Assembly: GCF_003143775.1 (NCBI RefSeq)
Contig: NZ_QFRJ01000001.1
Coordinates: 310,001-374,000, forward strand
DNA: 64,000 nt
From: Brumimicrobium oceani
GTDB lineage: Bacteria; Bacteroidota; Bacteroidia; Flavobacteriales_D; Crocinitomicaceae
Reading direction: 5' to 3'
Part shown: in pieces, positions 54,233 through 63,233 of the stretch
Position numbering within the stretch: the stretch's first letter is position 1
Layout of the letters: each line of letters opens with the position of its first letter
Program-made: the position numbers and the translations under genes
The notes under the pieces: generated by a model
Told to the model about the DNA's origin: nothing
The model's database searches: none
The model's input: only the letters and a program-made list of their open reading frames with translations

Positions 54233-54475
54233 AATGCCTATCTGATACTTTACCAGTAAATATGTCTAGCTCAACAATAATGTGATGCAGCGGTAAACTG
54301 ACAAGATTCTTCGCATATTTCTTTTTCCTTCTCACTTGCCTCCCAGCACCCACAACTGTCACCCAGACCAGAATTGAAAATTAAGATTTTCAACTCTGGA
54401 AGGATACGACCTAGTTAAAGAGAGTGCTTTTTATTGTAGCATATCAAATAGCTGGTAAAGTTCCTGAAAAGCATT
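54233..54475 (+). mobile_element. MITE-like element, copy 3 (243 bp)
   Basis: Left end AATGCCTATCTGATACTTTA; right end, on the other strand, AATGCTTTTCAGGAACTTTA. Both flanks are the identical octamer TAAATTTA (54225-54232 and 54476-54483). It aligns with copy 2 along its length but lacks about 50 internal bases around the CCGGTTG segment. It lies between the lipoprotein gene and the SulP transporter gene. Confidence 0.83.
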
Positions 54476-54593
54476 TAAATTTATAACTACTATGTTCTTA
54501 AAATGGAGCAGCTACAAGAATTTAAATATCATGGAAGAACCGCGTTAAACTGCTTGTCCGACAACTGGAGGATTAATAATTAAGCCTTAATCA

Positions 54594-56255
54594 TTACAAC
54601 TTATACTCCGAAAGTGGTTTAGGAAAATCTTCTGGATTCGCAGCTAAATGATACCTCGGATCGTCAATGTCATTTACAATTACCTCTTGGAACTTTGGAC
54701 TTGCTTTGTACATGAGTTGTTTACAATCCTGACTCAAATGTTTCAGTTTAATGGTTTTTCCTTCGGCTTCGTATTTTTCTACAATATTGTGGATCGCTTC
54801 CAATGCAGAGTGGTCGCTGACACGAGATTCAACGAAATCAATTTCTACGTTTTCTGGGTCGTTTTTAGGATCAAACTTTTCGTTGAACGCTTGAATAGAG
54901 CCAAAGAAAAGTGGTCCCCAAATTTCGTAAACTTTTGTTCCGTCTTCCTTAATGCGTTTTCGTGCTCGAATTCTAACTGCGTTTTGCCAAGCGAATGAAA
55001 GTGCAGAAATGATAACTCCAACGAATACCGCTATGGCTAAATCAAAGATTACAGTAACCGCGGAAACGATGATTAAAACAACGGCGTCAGACATTGGAAT
55101 CTTTTTCAAAATTCTGAAACTTGACCAAGCAAATGTTTGAATTACCATCATAAACATTACACCTACAAGAGCAGCAATTGGAACTTGTTCAATCAATTTA
55201 TCTGTAAATAAAATGAATGTCAATAAAGTTAGGGCCATCATGATTCCAGACAAACGTCCACGTCCACCTGCGTTGATGTTAATTACTGTTTGACCAATCA
55301 TTCCGCAACCACCCGTTCCTCCGAAAAGTCCCGACATGATGTTTCCTGTTCCTTGAGCGATACATTCCTTATCCCCATTTCCTCTGGTATCTGTAAGTTC
55401 GTCCACAAGATTCATGGTCATTAAAGACTCTATTAACCCAACAGAAGCTGCTAAAAATGCATAAGGAAGAATAAAGTTTAGGGTGTCTAAATTGATGGGT
55501 AAATTCTGCCATAATTCTACACTTGGTGTTGGTAATTCTCCTTTTAATCCTGTTCCACCACCTTCAATAATGTATGATCCAACAGTAGAAACGTCTAAAT
55601 CAATTCCAATTGCGAGCAAAGTTGTAACTAAAATTGCTGTTAAAGCAGCAGGAATTTTCGTGGTAATTTTCGGGAGTAGCCAAATAATTCCCATGGTGAG
55701 CAGCACTAAACCAATCATAATGTAAAGTTCTGTACCGTGCATAAATGTACTCACGTATTCTTTAACTCCATTTTCTCCTACGATCATTTCTTTGTGAGAA
55801 AACATCTTTACCTGCGCCCAAAAAATGACAATGGCCAAACCATTCACGAATCCCATCATTACAGGATGCGGAATTAATCTAACGAAACGCCCCAATTTAA
55901 AAACACCTGCTAATATTTGAATAACTCCCATTAAAATAACACAGGCCATGAGATAAAAGAATCCCATATTTTCGACGGGTTGGTCGAACAGCATTCCTTT
56001 TTCATGTCCGTCCGCAATCATAGTAACAAAGATGACCGCTACAGCTCCTGCTGCACCAGAAATTAATCCAGGTCTACCTCCAAAAATAGCAGCGATTAAC
56101 CCTACAATAAAAGCACCTGAAAGTGCCATTAATGGATCAATTTGAGCAACAAAAGCAAAAGCAACCACTTCAGGAATCATTGCTAATGAAACAGTCACAC
56201 CACTGATCACATCGTTTTTTGGATTAGTTGTAAATCTTTGGATAAATTTATTCAT
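54594..56255 (-). CDS. SulP-family anion transporter with STAS domain
   Basis: 553 residues. The transmembrane part has the SulP blocks DVISGVTVSLAMIPEVVAFA, PLMALSGAFIVGLIAAIFGG and RPGLISGAAGAVAVIFVTM, about ten or more helices in all. A cytosolic STAS domain follows from about residue 445 (VYEIWGPLFFGSIQAFNEKF, DFVESRVSDHSALEAIHNIV). It could carry sulfate, bicarbonate or other anions; no substrate clue is next to it. A TATTTTTG box lies about 23 bases before its start. Confidence 0.92.
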   Translation of the reverse strand: MNKFIQRFTTNPKNDVISGVTVSLAMIPEVVAFAFVAQIDPLMALSGAFIVGLIAAIFGGRPGLISGAAGAVAVIFVTMIADGHEKGMLFDQPVENMGFFYLMACVILMGVIQILAGVFKLGRFVRLIPHPVMMGFVNGLAIVIFWAQVKMFSHKEMIVGENGVKEYVSTFMHGTELYIMIGLVLLTMGIIWLLPKITTKIPAALTAILVTTLLAIGIDLDVSTVGSYIIEGGGTGLKGELPTPSVELWQNLPINLDTLNFILPYAFLAASVGLIESLMTMNLVDELTDTRGNGDKECIAQGTGNIMSGLFGGTGGCGMIGQTVININAGGRGRLSGIMMALTLLTFILFTDKLIEQVPIAALVGVMFMMVIQTFAWSSFRILKKIPMSDAVVLIIVSAVTVIFDLAIAVFVGVIISALSFAWQNAVRIRARKRIKEDGTKVYEIWGPLFFGSIQAFNEKFDPKNDPENVEIDFVESRVSDHSALEAIHNIVEKYEAEGKTIKLKHLSQDCKQLMYKASPKFQEVIVNDIDDPRYHLAANPEDFPKPLSEYKL

Positions 56256-56406
56256 TGCATTATTTTTAAAGGGTGCAAAAATAGTATTTTTATTCTGGAA
56301 TAAAGAAGGAGTTTATTTTGTTTGCTGTAATTCTTAGATTAAACTAATTATTGATACTTCAATGGGGACTTTTTAATTAATTTAGAGCTGTAAACTTCGA
56401 TATGCT

Positions 56407-56745
56407 ATGATTTTAAAATACTTTCTTTCCTTTCTCTTTCTTATTTGGATTTCACTTTTATTTGGACAAAAAATTCATGCTTCGGATTACAAAAGTGCTG
56501 CAGATCTAACCGCTTTTGTTGTTGATTATAAAAGTCAAGCCGATTTATTGGTGTATCGCGTTGAGTACGAAAGTCAAGCGGGAGAAAATGATGGTAGATG
56601 GTATTTTGTTGATTATCAAAGTCAGTCCGATAAAAGTGTGTTTTTTGTTGAATACCAAAGTCAGGCAGATATTAAAATTTACTTTGTCGACTACGAAAGT
56701 CAAGCCGGTTGGATAACAACCAATAAAAAGCAATTTCTAGAATAA
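56407..56745 (+). CDS. DUF6150-type repeat protein, exported
   Basis: 112 residues: a signal peptide (FLSFLFLIWISLLFGQ) followed by about seven tandem units of the pattern V-D/E-Y-x-S-Q-A/S-D, such as VVDYKSQADLLVY and VEYQSQADIKIYF. The regular strand-plus-turn spacing suggests a small beta-propeller-like or beta-helical fold. The role is unknown. It lies 18 bases before murQ on the same strand. Complete, with one unit expanded by ENDGRWYF. Confidence 0.78.
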   Translation: MILKYFLSFLFLIWISLLFGQKIHASDYKSAADLTAFVVDYKSQADLLVYRVEYESQAGENDGRWYFVDYQSQSDKSVFFVEYQSQADIKIYFVDYESQAGWITTNKKQFLE

Positions 56746-56763
56746 GAAACTTTTAATTAGCCA

Positions 56764-57606
56764 TTGACAAAACAAATTATAAAAAAGAAACGCGTGAATA
56801 AAATTACAGAACAATCCAGCAATTACGATAAACTTGAAGAATTATCACCTAAAGAAGTTTTAACGGCTATGAATAAAGAGGATCAATTGGTTCCTTTGGC
56901 GGTTGAAAAAATAATTCCAGAAATTTCAGCTTTTGTTGAAGAAGCCTTAATACGCATGAAAAAAGGCGGAAGATTGTTTTATTTGGGTGCTGGAACCAGT
57001 GGTAGACTTGGGATTTTAGATGCTTCTGAATGTCCGCCAACTTTTGGAGTAGAGCAAGGGTTAGTCGTTGGGTTAATTGCTGGTGGAGATGATGCGATAA
57101 GAATTGCGGTAGAAAACGCTGAAGACAATAGAGAATTAGGTTGGGAAGAACTATTGAAATATGATATACAGCCCAATGATATTGTAGTAGGAATTGCGGC
57201 TTCTGGAACAACTCCTTACGTTTTAGGAGCCTTAGAAAAAGCCAATTCCGCAGGAAATTTAACCGCCGGAATTACCTGTAACCCTGATAGTCCGCTGAGT
57301 GAAACTGCCCAACATGCTTTAGTAGCGGTTGTTGGTCCAGAATTCGTAACGGGAAGCACACGCTTAAAATCTGGAACTGCGCAAAAATTAATTCTCAACA
57401 TGATTTCAACGAGTTTAATGATTGGATTAGGCAAGGTACAAGGAAACAAAATGGTAGATATGCAGCTCAGCAATGCCAAGTTGGTAATTAGAGGCTCAAA
57501 AATGGTGGCAGAACAATGCGGAATTGAGTTTGAAGAAGCGAAGAAGCTACTGTTGGAATATGGTTCTGTAAGGAAGGCAGTGATTGGGTTTAGAGGAAAA
57601 GAGTAG
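56764..57606 (+). CDS. murQ: N-acetylmuramic acid 6-phosphate etherase MurQ
   Basis: Cleaves the lactyl ether of MurNAc-6-phosphate during cell-wall recycling, giving GlcNAc-6-phosphate. The SIS-fold sugar-phosphate motif is FYLGAGTSGRLGILDASECP, with PPTFGVEQG, GIAASGTTPYVLGAL and STRLKSGTAQKLILNMIS as further blocks. The start is uncertain: a TTG at 56764 gives a lysine-rich lead; the GTG at 56794 (VNKITEQSSNYDKLE) matches the family start better. No AnmK kinase gene is adjacent. Confidence 0.9.
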   Translation: MTKQIIKKKRVNKITEQSSNYDKLEELSPKEVLTAMNKEDQLVPLAVEKIIPEISAFVEEALIRMKKGGRLFYLGAGTSGRLGILDASECPPTFGVEQGLVVGLIAGGDDAIRIAVENAEDNRELGWEELLKYDIQPNDIVVGIAASGTTPYVLGALEKANSAGNLTAGITCNPDSPLSETAQHALVAVVGPEFVTGSTRLKSGTAQKLILNMISTSLMIGLGKVQGNKMVDMQLSNAKLVIRGSKMVAEQCGIEFEEAKKLLLEYGSVRKAVIGFRGKE

Positions 57607-57765
57607 AAGAAGACGAGGAATGCATAGCGATAGAATTACGCGGAGATTTCGCATAGGTGCAAAGATTCGCAGAGGTACATAGTTTTGAAGAGATGAACCG
57701 ATTGTTTGTTAATATAAATTTGATTTTGTGAAATGATGAACGTTTTTGGTTGAAATGGCGTCCGA

Positions 57766-57811
57766 TTTTTGTTTGAAGAGGCGCACGGCCGTGCGCCTCT
57801 TCAAACAAAAA
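57766..57811. repeat. 46-bp perfect palindrome adjoining a tandem array
   Basis: Centred on GGCC at 57787-57790, arms ending in TTTTTGTTTGAAGAG and its complement; the core GCGCACGGCCGTGCGC is strongly self-complementary. Its right arm runs directly into the 16-bp tandem repeats and supplies their CAAACAAAAA part. Confidence 0.85.
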
Positions 57812-57927
57812 CCGTTTCAAACAAAAACCGTTTCAAACAAAAACCGTTTCAAACAAAAACCGTTTCAAACAAAAACCGTTTCAAACAAAAACCGTTTCAA
57901 ACAAAAACCGTTTCAAACAAAAACCGT
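57802..57927. repeat. 16-bp tandem repeat array, about 7.9 copies
   Basis: Seven full units and one partial unit of CAAACAAAAACCGTTT, without visible mismatch. The array begins inside the right arm of the 46-bp palindrome. Sixteen is not a multiple of three, and no translated product is plausible. The uniformity suggests recent expansion by replication slippage. Confidence 0.93.
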
Positions 57928-58049
57928 GATTCCTTTTACGTCAATTAATAAAACCAATGTCATGTTCATCTACTTGGATTTCAATGAGGATAGTCTTACG
58001 TGATGTTTACCAAAATCATTAAGAATCCTTTGTGGATTTATTTAGACTA

Positions 58050-59099
58050 TTATTTTTTTGTTTTCATGAAGAACAAAACAAAAACTAGTGCTAATCCTAA
58101 GATAATCATGATTAGAATTGAATTGTCTATCCATGGTAAGTAATCTTTTTGTCCTTTCTTTTTGGGTGGAGCGGTATAATCAGCTGGTGTTACGAGGTTA
58201 TTGCTATCAATACTTTCGTTGAGTTCAGTATTCATGCGGTATCGATTATTTATAATTTTCCCAAATTTGTTTTTAAAACTAATTGAAATGTAATTGTATT
58301 CACTCATTTCTTTGGCTACTTTATTGTATTTTTCAATTACCAATTTGTCTGTTACATAGTAATGACGGGATCCTGCATAGTAAAAAAGGGCGTTGGTCAA
58401 ATAGAAATAGTCTCTCTGGAAATCTCCCATTTCCTCAAATGCTTGCGAAAGCACATAGTCTTTTTCGTCGTGTAGCACGGTGAAATGCCTAAAAGCAGAA
58501 TCTATGGCAAAAGCTATTTCCACCAATTTATTCTTGTTTGGTGATTTTTTTGGATTCATTTTTTCTAACGCTGCGTTTTCCAAAATTGGAAATATGAGCG
58601 TGGAATCAGGAATGTATGTTTTCCGTTTATATGCAATGTAGGCATTGTTCAAGTCTAAAACGGCCTGTTTTATACTGTAAACGGAAGTTGGATCGTCAGG
58701 AATATTCTTTTCATTGAATTTTTTGAGCATTTCGTACCGCTCCAAAGATTGAAGGGTAGTCCTGTATAGCATTTGCGCATGAGGTTCCTGAATGGTATCA
58801 ATATTGACTCTAGAAAAAATGCTTAAGGCCATTTCAAACTCTTCTAAGTGAACGTTTTCATAAGCATAAAATAAACTGTCTTGTGCGGTCCACTTAGATG
58901 TTGGAATAGTGTTTACTTCCGCAATCCTACTTTTCATATATTTTGGAGGAGCCGGTTGACGATGATATTTCAGCACTTTAAATAAGTAGGTGTTTTCTTG
59001 GCTTGGAGGCTTACTATAATCAATTACCTGACCTATTAAAGAATCTGAGTTCATTAAAATTACGACAGCGCAAAGCAAATATTTTATTAAATTTTTCAT
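58050..59099 (-). CDS. Exported, C-terminally membrane-anchored protein of unknown function
   Basis: 349 residues. Signal-like N-terminus (LIKYLLCAVVILMNSDSLIG), a mainly helical middle that may hold TPR-like pairs (WTAQDSLFYAYENVHLEEFE), and a final membrane helix (SILIMIILGLALVFVLFFMK) preceded by a PPKKKGQK linker. I recognise no named domain. It overlaps the DUF4159 gene start by four bases and probably acts with it at the envelope. Confidence 0.65.
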   Translation of the reverse strand: MKNLIKYLLCAVVILMNSDSLIGQVIDYSKPPSQENTYLFKVLKYHRQPAPPKYMKSRIAEVNTIPTSKWTAQDSLFYAYENVHLEEFEMALSIFSRVNIDTIQEPHAQMLYRTTLQSLERYEMLKKFNEKNIPDDPTSVYSIKQAVLDLNNAYIAYKRKTYIPDSTLIFPILENAALEKMNPKKSPNKNKLVEIAFAIDSAFRHFTVLHDEKDYVLSQAFEEMGDFQRDYFYLTNALFYYAGSRHYYVTDKLVIEKYNKVAKEMSEYNYISISFKNKFGKIINNRYRMNTELNESIDSNNLVTPADYTAPPKKKGQKDYLPWIDNSILIMIILGLALVFVLFFMKTKK

Positions 59100-59755
59100 T
59101 CTAAACCTCCGTTTATTAGTGCAAATTGTAAAATGTTAAGTCCCATTTTAAGTGCCTTTTCATGATTTTCTTGGGTATCGTTGTGCACTGTGATGTCCTC
59201 CCAGCCATCTCCTAAATCTGTTTCGTAAGTGTAAAGCAAAACCAACCTTCCTTCAATTAAAATTCCAAAAGCTTGAGCACGTTGGTTGTCATGCTCGTGA
59301 ATTTTAGGCAATCCATTAAACTTATATTTTTGATCGAAAATTGGATGGTCGTATGGAAGTTCAACTAGTTTTAAGTTGGGAAATAACTTCTCAATTTCTG
59401 GGCGAATGTATTGATCCATTCCATAATTATCATCGATATGCAGAAATCCTCCTCCAATTAAATAGTTCCTTAAATTCTCTCTTTCGGAATTAGAAAATAC
59501 AACGTTTCCATGTCCTGTCATGTGAACGAAAGGATAGGTAAATAGTAGGGGAGAACCCGCATCGACGTAAGGAACATCTGGGTTAATATTGGCGTTTAAC
59601 TGTTGATTGGCAAATTTTACAAGATTAGGAACCGCCGTTGGATTCGCATAATAATCTCCGCCGCCATTGTATTTGAGTACCGCCAATTGATAACTTCCTT
59701 GCCCGAAAACAATATTCGAAATGAAAAATGAAAAGATGATCAATAATAATCTCAT
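59096..59755 (-). CDS. DUF4159 domain protein, exported
   Basis: 219 residues with a signal peptide (LLLIIFSFFISNIVFGQ). DUF4159 blocks: AVLKYNGGGDYYANPTAVPN, VHMTGHGNVVFSN, YLIGGGFLHIDDNYG and LVLLYTYETDLGDGWED. The family resembles the glutamine-amidotransferase-like fold found with von Willebrand and ATPase genes in Bacteroidota, but its role is unknown. It follows rsmE by ten bases and overlaps the next gene, so all three form one operon. Confidence 0.85.
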   Translation of the reverse strand: MRLLLIIFSFFISNIVFGQGSYQLAVLKYNGGGDYYANPTAVPNLVKFANQQLNANINPDVPYVDAGSPLLFTYPFVHMTGHGNVVFSNSERENLRNYLIGGGFLHIDDNYGMDQYIRPEIEKLFPNLKLVELPYDHPIFDQKYKFNGLPKIHEHDNQRAQAFGILIEGRLVLLYTYETDLGDGWEDITVHNDTQENHEKALKMGLNILQFALINGGLE

Positions 59756-59764
59756 AATTTTGTT

Positions 59765-60493
59765 CTAGCGTTCTTCAAAAAATAGTTTAACATTCATACA
59801 GGCATAAACTCCTGCGGTTTCTGTACGTAATCGGGTTTTTCCTAAAGTTACGGCTTGAAATCCATTTTCTAGGGCTTTTTTAACTTCATTTAAGGTAAAA
59901 TCTCCTTCGGGGCCAATCAAAATTGGCGTCTTTTTTTCTATCCAACGGTTGGATTCTTTTTCTAACTGTTTTTGAATTGAAGTATTGCGCTCTTCTTCTT
60001 CATAACAATGCGCGATTAATCCATTTGGATTTTGTTTGATAAATTCTTCAATGGAAATCAGCTCATTTAACTTTGGAATAAATAAGCGCTTTGACTGTTT
60101 CATTGCCGAAACAAGAATTTTCTGAAAACGTTCAAGTTTAATTTTCTTTCGTTCGGCATTTTTGCATAAAATCGGGGTGATTTCATGAATACCTAATTCT
60201 GTAGCTTTTTCTAAAAACCATTCAAATCTGTCGTTGTTCTTGGTTGGAGCTATTGCAATATGAATATGATGCTCATCTGGTGTTGCTTTATGAAAATCAA
60301 TTTTCTTCACCACAACAGCTTTTGGAGCGCTATCAATAATTTCTCCTGTAAAAACAACTCCAGTTCCGTTTACAATCTCCATTTGGTCTCCAGCCATCAT
60401 TCTCAAAACTTTCGCAGCGTGCTTTGATTCGTCTGGAGGTAAAGTGATTTTTTCCTGGTTTAAAGAGGCTATGTCAATGTAAAATCTTCTCAT
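59765..60493 (-). CDS. rsmE: 16S rRNA (uracil-1498-N3)-methyltransferase RsmE
   Basis: SPOUT-class methyltransferase for U1498 in helix 44 of 16S rRNA. An N-terminal PUA-like domain is followed by the knot motifs ATELGIHEITPILCKNAERK, TPILIGPEGDFTLNEV and LGKTRLRTETAGVYACMNVK. At 242 residues it is full length. It follows holA by 17 bases. Confidence 0.94.
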   Translation of the reverse strand: MRRFYIDIASLNQEKITLPPDESKHAAKVLRMMAGDQMEIVNGTGVVFTGEIIDSAPKAVVVKKIDFHKATPDEHHIHIAIAPTKNNDRFEWFLEKATELGIHEITPILCKNAERKKIKLERFQKILVSAMKQSKRLFIPKLNELISIEEFIKQNPNGLIAHCYEEEERNTSIQKQLEKESNRWIEKKTPILIGPEGDFTLNEVKKALENGFQAVTLGKTRLRTETAGVYACMNVKLFFEER

Positions 60494-60510
60494 TTCTCTA
60501 TCTTAATATT

Positions 60511-61503
60511 TTAGTGCATTAAAAGATAAACGAGCTCTCTTAATAAATCAGCATCAGACCCCGGACCACGGTCAATTCCCTTACTTTTTAAATCGTATTC
60601 TTGAAGAGTTGCAATGTTTTTTGCAATCTTTTTTGGATTGTAAATTTTCTTGGCTTGTAAAACTTCTTTAGCCGCTGGATAACTCATTTTTAAGGCTGAC
60701 ATTAAACCATTGATGTCTTGCGCATTCGAAAAATGAGCTTTCATTAATCGTTCATGAAACCCAAATAAAAGCGGAATTAATTGCGTTATATGGGCAGCTT
60801 TCGGATTTTGTTCAAAATAATTAATGATTTTATTGGCTTTTAAAATGTCGCGAGAAGCCAAGGCATTTGTTAATTCAAAAGCATTATAATCCTTCGAAAT
60901 TCCAATATTTTCTTCGATGTGAACTTCGCTAATTTGAGTTCCTTTTTCAAGAACAATCATTAGTTTTTCAAGCTCTTTCGCTATTTTCCCTAAATCAGCT
61001 CCTAAAAACTCCACCAAAAGCATTGTCGCTTTTTGATTAATGGAATAGCCTTTGCTTTTCAAATAGGTGATGATCCATCCATCTACCTGATTTTCATAAA
61101 GCTTTTTACTTTCGAAAATCACACCGTTTTTTTTGATGGATTTGAAGAATTTCTTTCGGGAATCGGCTTTCTTATGTTTGTGCGCAAGAATTAAAACCGT
61201 AGTTGGTGAAGGATTATCGAAATAGGATTCCATAACACCCCAGCTTTTTACATCTTGAGCTTCTTTTACAATCACCAATTGACGTTCAGCCATCATTGGA
61301 AATTGCTTTACCTGCTCTTGTAAGCGCCCCATGTCTGCATCTTTTCCATACAAAACGGTCATGTTGAAATCACGTTCGCTTTCATCTAAAATGTATTGGG
61401 TAGCCGCTTCCGTAATTTGGTCAATATAAAAAGATTCATCACCATGTAGTAAATACACAGGACTAGGTGTCTTTTCTTTAAACTGTTTTATAATTTCTTT
61501 CAC
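60511..61503 (-). CDS. holA: DNA polymerase III delta subunit HolA
   Basis: Clamp-loader delta subunit that opens the sliding clamp. It starts with PVYLLHGDESFYIDQITEAA, a degenerate AAA+ domain. VKQFPMMAERQLVIVKEAQD and VEFLGADLGKIAKELEKLMI are typical HolA segments, and the C-terminal collar domain ends with GPGSDADLLRELVYLL. At 330 residues it is normal. It leads the holA-rsmE-DUF4159-unknown operon. Confidence 0.92.
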   Translation of the reverse strand: MKEIIKQFKEKTPSPVYLLHGDESFYIDQITEAATQYILDESERDFNMTVLYGKDADMGRLQEQVKQFPMMAERQLVIVKEAQDVKSWGVMESYFDNPSPTTVLILAHKHKKADSRKKFFKSIKKNGVIFESKKLYENQVDGWIITYLKSKGYSINQKATMLLVEFLGADLGKIAKELEKLMIVLEKGTQISEVHIEENIGISKDYNAFELTNALASRDILKANKIINYFEQNPKAAHITQLIPLLFGFHERLMKAHFSNAQDINGLMSALKMSYPAAKEVLQAKKIYNPKKIAKNIATLQEYDLKSKGIDRGPGSDADLLRELVYLLMH

Positions 61504-61608
61504 GTTTTTCTAAATCAATAAGGGCTTAAAATAACACAAATTTTACAAGTCAACATTCGTTTTTCCTGCAAAATTTGTGTTTGGATATTTCTTTCTTTTG
61601 AATGCACT

Positions 61609-61686
61609 GCCTTCGACGCCTTCACCCTGTGTCTTTGACAAGCTCAATCATCGAAGAGTAATCTGTTGCATGAGCCTGTCGAAGGC
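61609..61686. repeat. Imperfect inverted repeat between holA and the aminopeptidase gene
   Basis: GCCTTCGAC (61609-61617) pairs with GTCGAAGGC (61678-61686), and inside them TTGACAAGCTCA (61635-61646) pairs nearly with TGAGCCTGTCGA. CTTCGAC/TGAGCCTGTCGAAG strings of this type are frequent intergenic repeats in Bacteroidota. No protein is encoded here. Confidence 0.6.
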
Positions 61687-61745
61687 AACAGCAATTATCA
61701 ATTAAAATAACGCAGTATTTGGCGTTTTCTTGCAAAGAAAAAGAA

Positions 61746-63134
61746 TTAATAATTTTCTAAGAAATTATTCAACAACCTCACGCCAGTTCCTGTTCCACCA
61801 GTGCCTTTATAATTATCCGTTGAGCCTAAAAATGCTGGACCAGCGATATCTAAGTGAACATAAGGTGATTTTACAAAATGCTCCAAAAATTTACCTGCGG
61901 TGATCATTCCTGCGTATTTTCCACCCAGATTTTTTAAGTCGGCAATGGAAGATTTCACTTCTTCCGCATAGTCATCCCAGAATGGGAATTGCGCTAATCT
62001 TTCATGGACATTGTAACCAGATTTGATCAAATCATCGATTACTTCCTGTTTTGCGTTCCCCATTACGCAGGCTGCTTTTTGTCCTATCGCTGCAACAGCT
62101 GCACCAGTTAAAGTCGCTGCATCTATTACTAATTCTGGATTTAACTCATTAGAATACGCTAAAGCATCCGCTAAAATCATTCTTCCTTCGGCATCGGTGT
62201 TTAGTACTTCAACCGTTGTTCCGTCATACATTTTTATGACATCACCAGGAACATAAGCATTTCCACTTGGACGATTATCAGTTGCTGGAATGAGTGCAAT
62301 AATGTGTAAATCTAATTCGTTCATCGCCGCTGCGTAAATCGTTCCTGCCATACAAGCAGCTCCTCCCATGTCACTTTTCATCAAGTCCATTGAACCCGCT
62401 GTTGGTTTTAAACTCATTCCTCCAGTATCATAAACAACACCTTTTCCAACCAAAACGATTGGTTTTTTGTTCTTAGGATTTTTAGGTTTGTATTCAACAA
62501 TCGTAAAAGTTGGTTCATCAACAGATCCTAAATTCACAGCCAACAATCCACCCATTTTTAACTCCTCAATTTTCTTTTTATCGAAAACCGTAACTTTTAA
62601 ATTGTCAACATGTTCAAAAGATTGAATTTCTTTGGCCAATTGTGGAGCAGTTAAATAGGAGAGTGGCTCATTCACCATATCTCTTGACCAATAAACGGCT
62701 TTTGTGGTATTGTTTAAACGAGAAATAGCTTTTTCGTCAAAGGTATTGAGTAAAGAAATATCTTTTAATTGATAACGTTTCTTCTCTGCATCTTTAAAAT
62801 ATTTCAAAAACTGATAATTTGACAATGCCAGACCTTCCGCAAGAGCTAAAGTTTCAGCACCTTCACCAGAAATAAAAATTTCTTCAGCAGATTTCGCTAA
62901 AGTCTTACGTATTTCATATCCCGCAACACGCATTTTCTCTAATTCATCATTCTTTTTCACGAAGAATATAAACTGCTCGCCAAGTTTAATATAATCTGTT
63001 TTATCATCAGAAGAAAGGAACTTTTCTGCTTGTTCAGCTACGATGTCAGGAAGATTTTCAATTGACTTAAATTCTGTATCTAAAACAATAGCGATATGTC
63101 CGTTTTTAGAGTATGATTTTGATTGTTTTATCAT
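61746..63134 (-). CDS. Leucyl aminopeptidase (M17 family)
   Basis: Two-metal exopeptidase of cytosolic peptide turnover. The catalytic C-terminal domain has VGKGVVYDTGGMSLKP, MKSDMGGAACMAGTIYAAA and the M17 hallmark NTDAEGRMILADALAYSNEL with its metal-binding Asp and Glu. The substrate-side HLDIAGPAFLG precedes the C-terminal GTGGTGTGVRLL. At 462 residues it is typical. It is a single gene with a TAATTTTG box about 34 bases before its ATG. Confidence 0.94.
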   Translation of the reverse strand: MIKQSKSYSKNGHIAIVLDTEFKSIENLPDIVAEQAEKFLSSDDKTDYIKLGEQFIFFVKKNDELEKMRVAGYEIRKTLAKSAEEIFISGEGAETLALAEGLALSNYQFLKYFKDAEKKRYQLKDISLLNTFDEKAISRLNNTTKAVYWSRDMVNEPLSYLTAPQLAKEIQSFEHVDNLKVTVFDKKKIEELKMGGLLAVNLGSVDEPTFTIVEYKPKNPKNKKPIVLVGKGVVYDTGGMSLKPTAGSMDLMKSDMGGAACMAGTIYAAAMNELDLHIIALIPATDNRPSGNAYVPGDVIKMYDGTTVEVLNTDAEGRMILADALAYSNELNPELVIDAATLTGAAVAAIGQKAACVMGNAKQEVIDDLIKSGYNVHERLAQFPFWDDYAEEVKSSIADLKNLGGKYAGMITAGKFLEHFVKSPYVHLDIAGPAFLGSTDNYKGTGGTGTGVRLLNNFLENY

Positions 63135-63233
63135 CTTTTTTTTGTTTGAATTTTCAGTTTCAAAATTAAGAACTTTCGGGAATTAAATCAATTAAAAATA
63201 GGAAAGACCATGACTGAGGTTGATTACGTAGTT

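Noticed and set aside
57802-57927. Possible CRISPR array
   Set aside because: Units follow each other directly with no unique spacers, and no cas gene is in the window.
57746-58003. 85-codon ORF with repeated KQKPFQT-like peptide across the tandem array
   Set aside because: The repeat unit of 16 bases cycles through frames and produces the peptide mechanically; there is no start context or family.
61609-61686. Small RNA or riboswitch before the aminopeptidase gene
   Set aside because: The inverted repeat has the look of the common CTTCGAC/GTCGAAG intergenic repeats, and I see no known riboswitch core.
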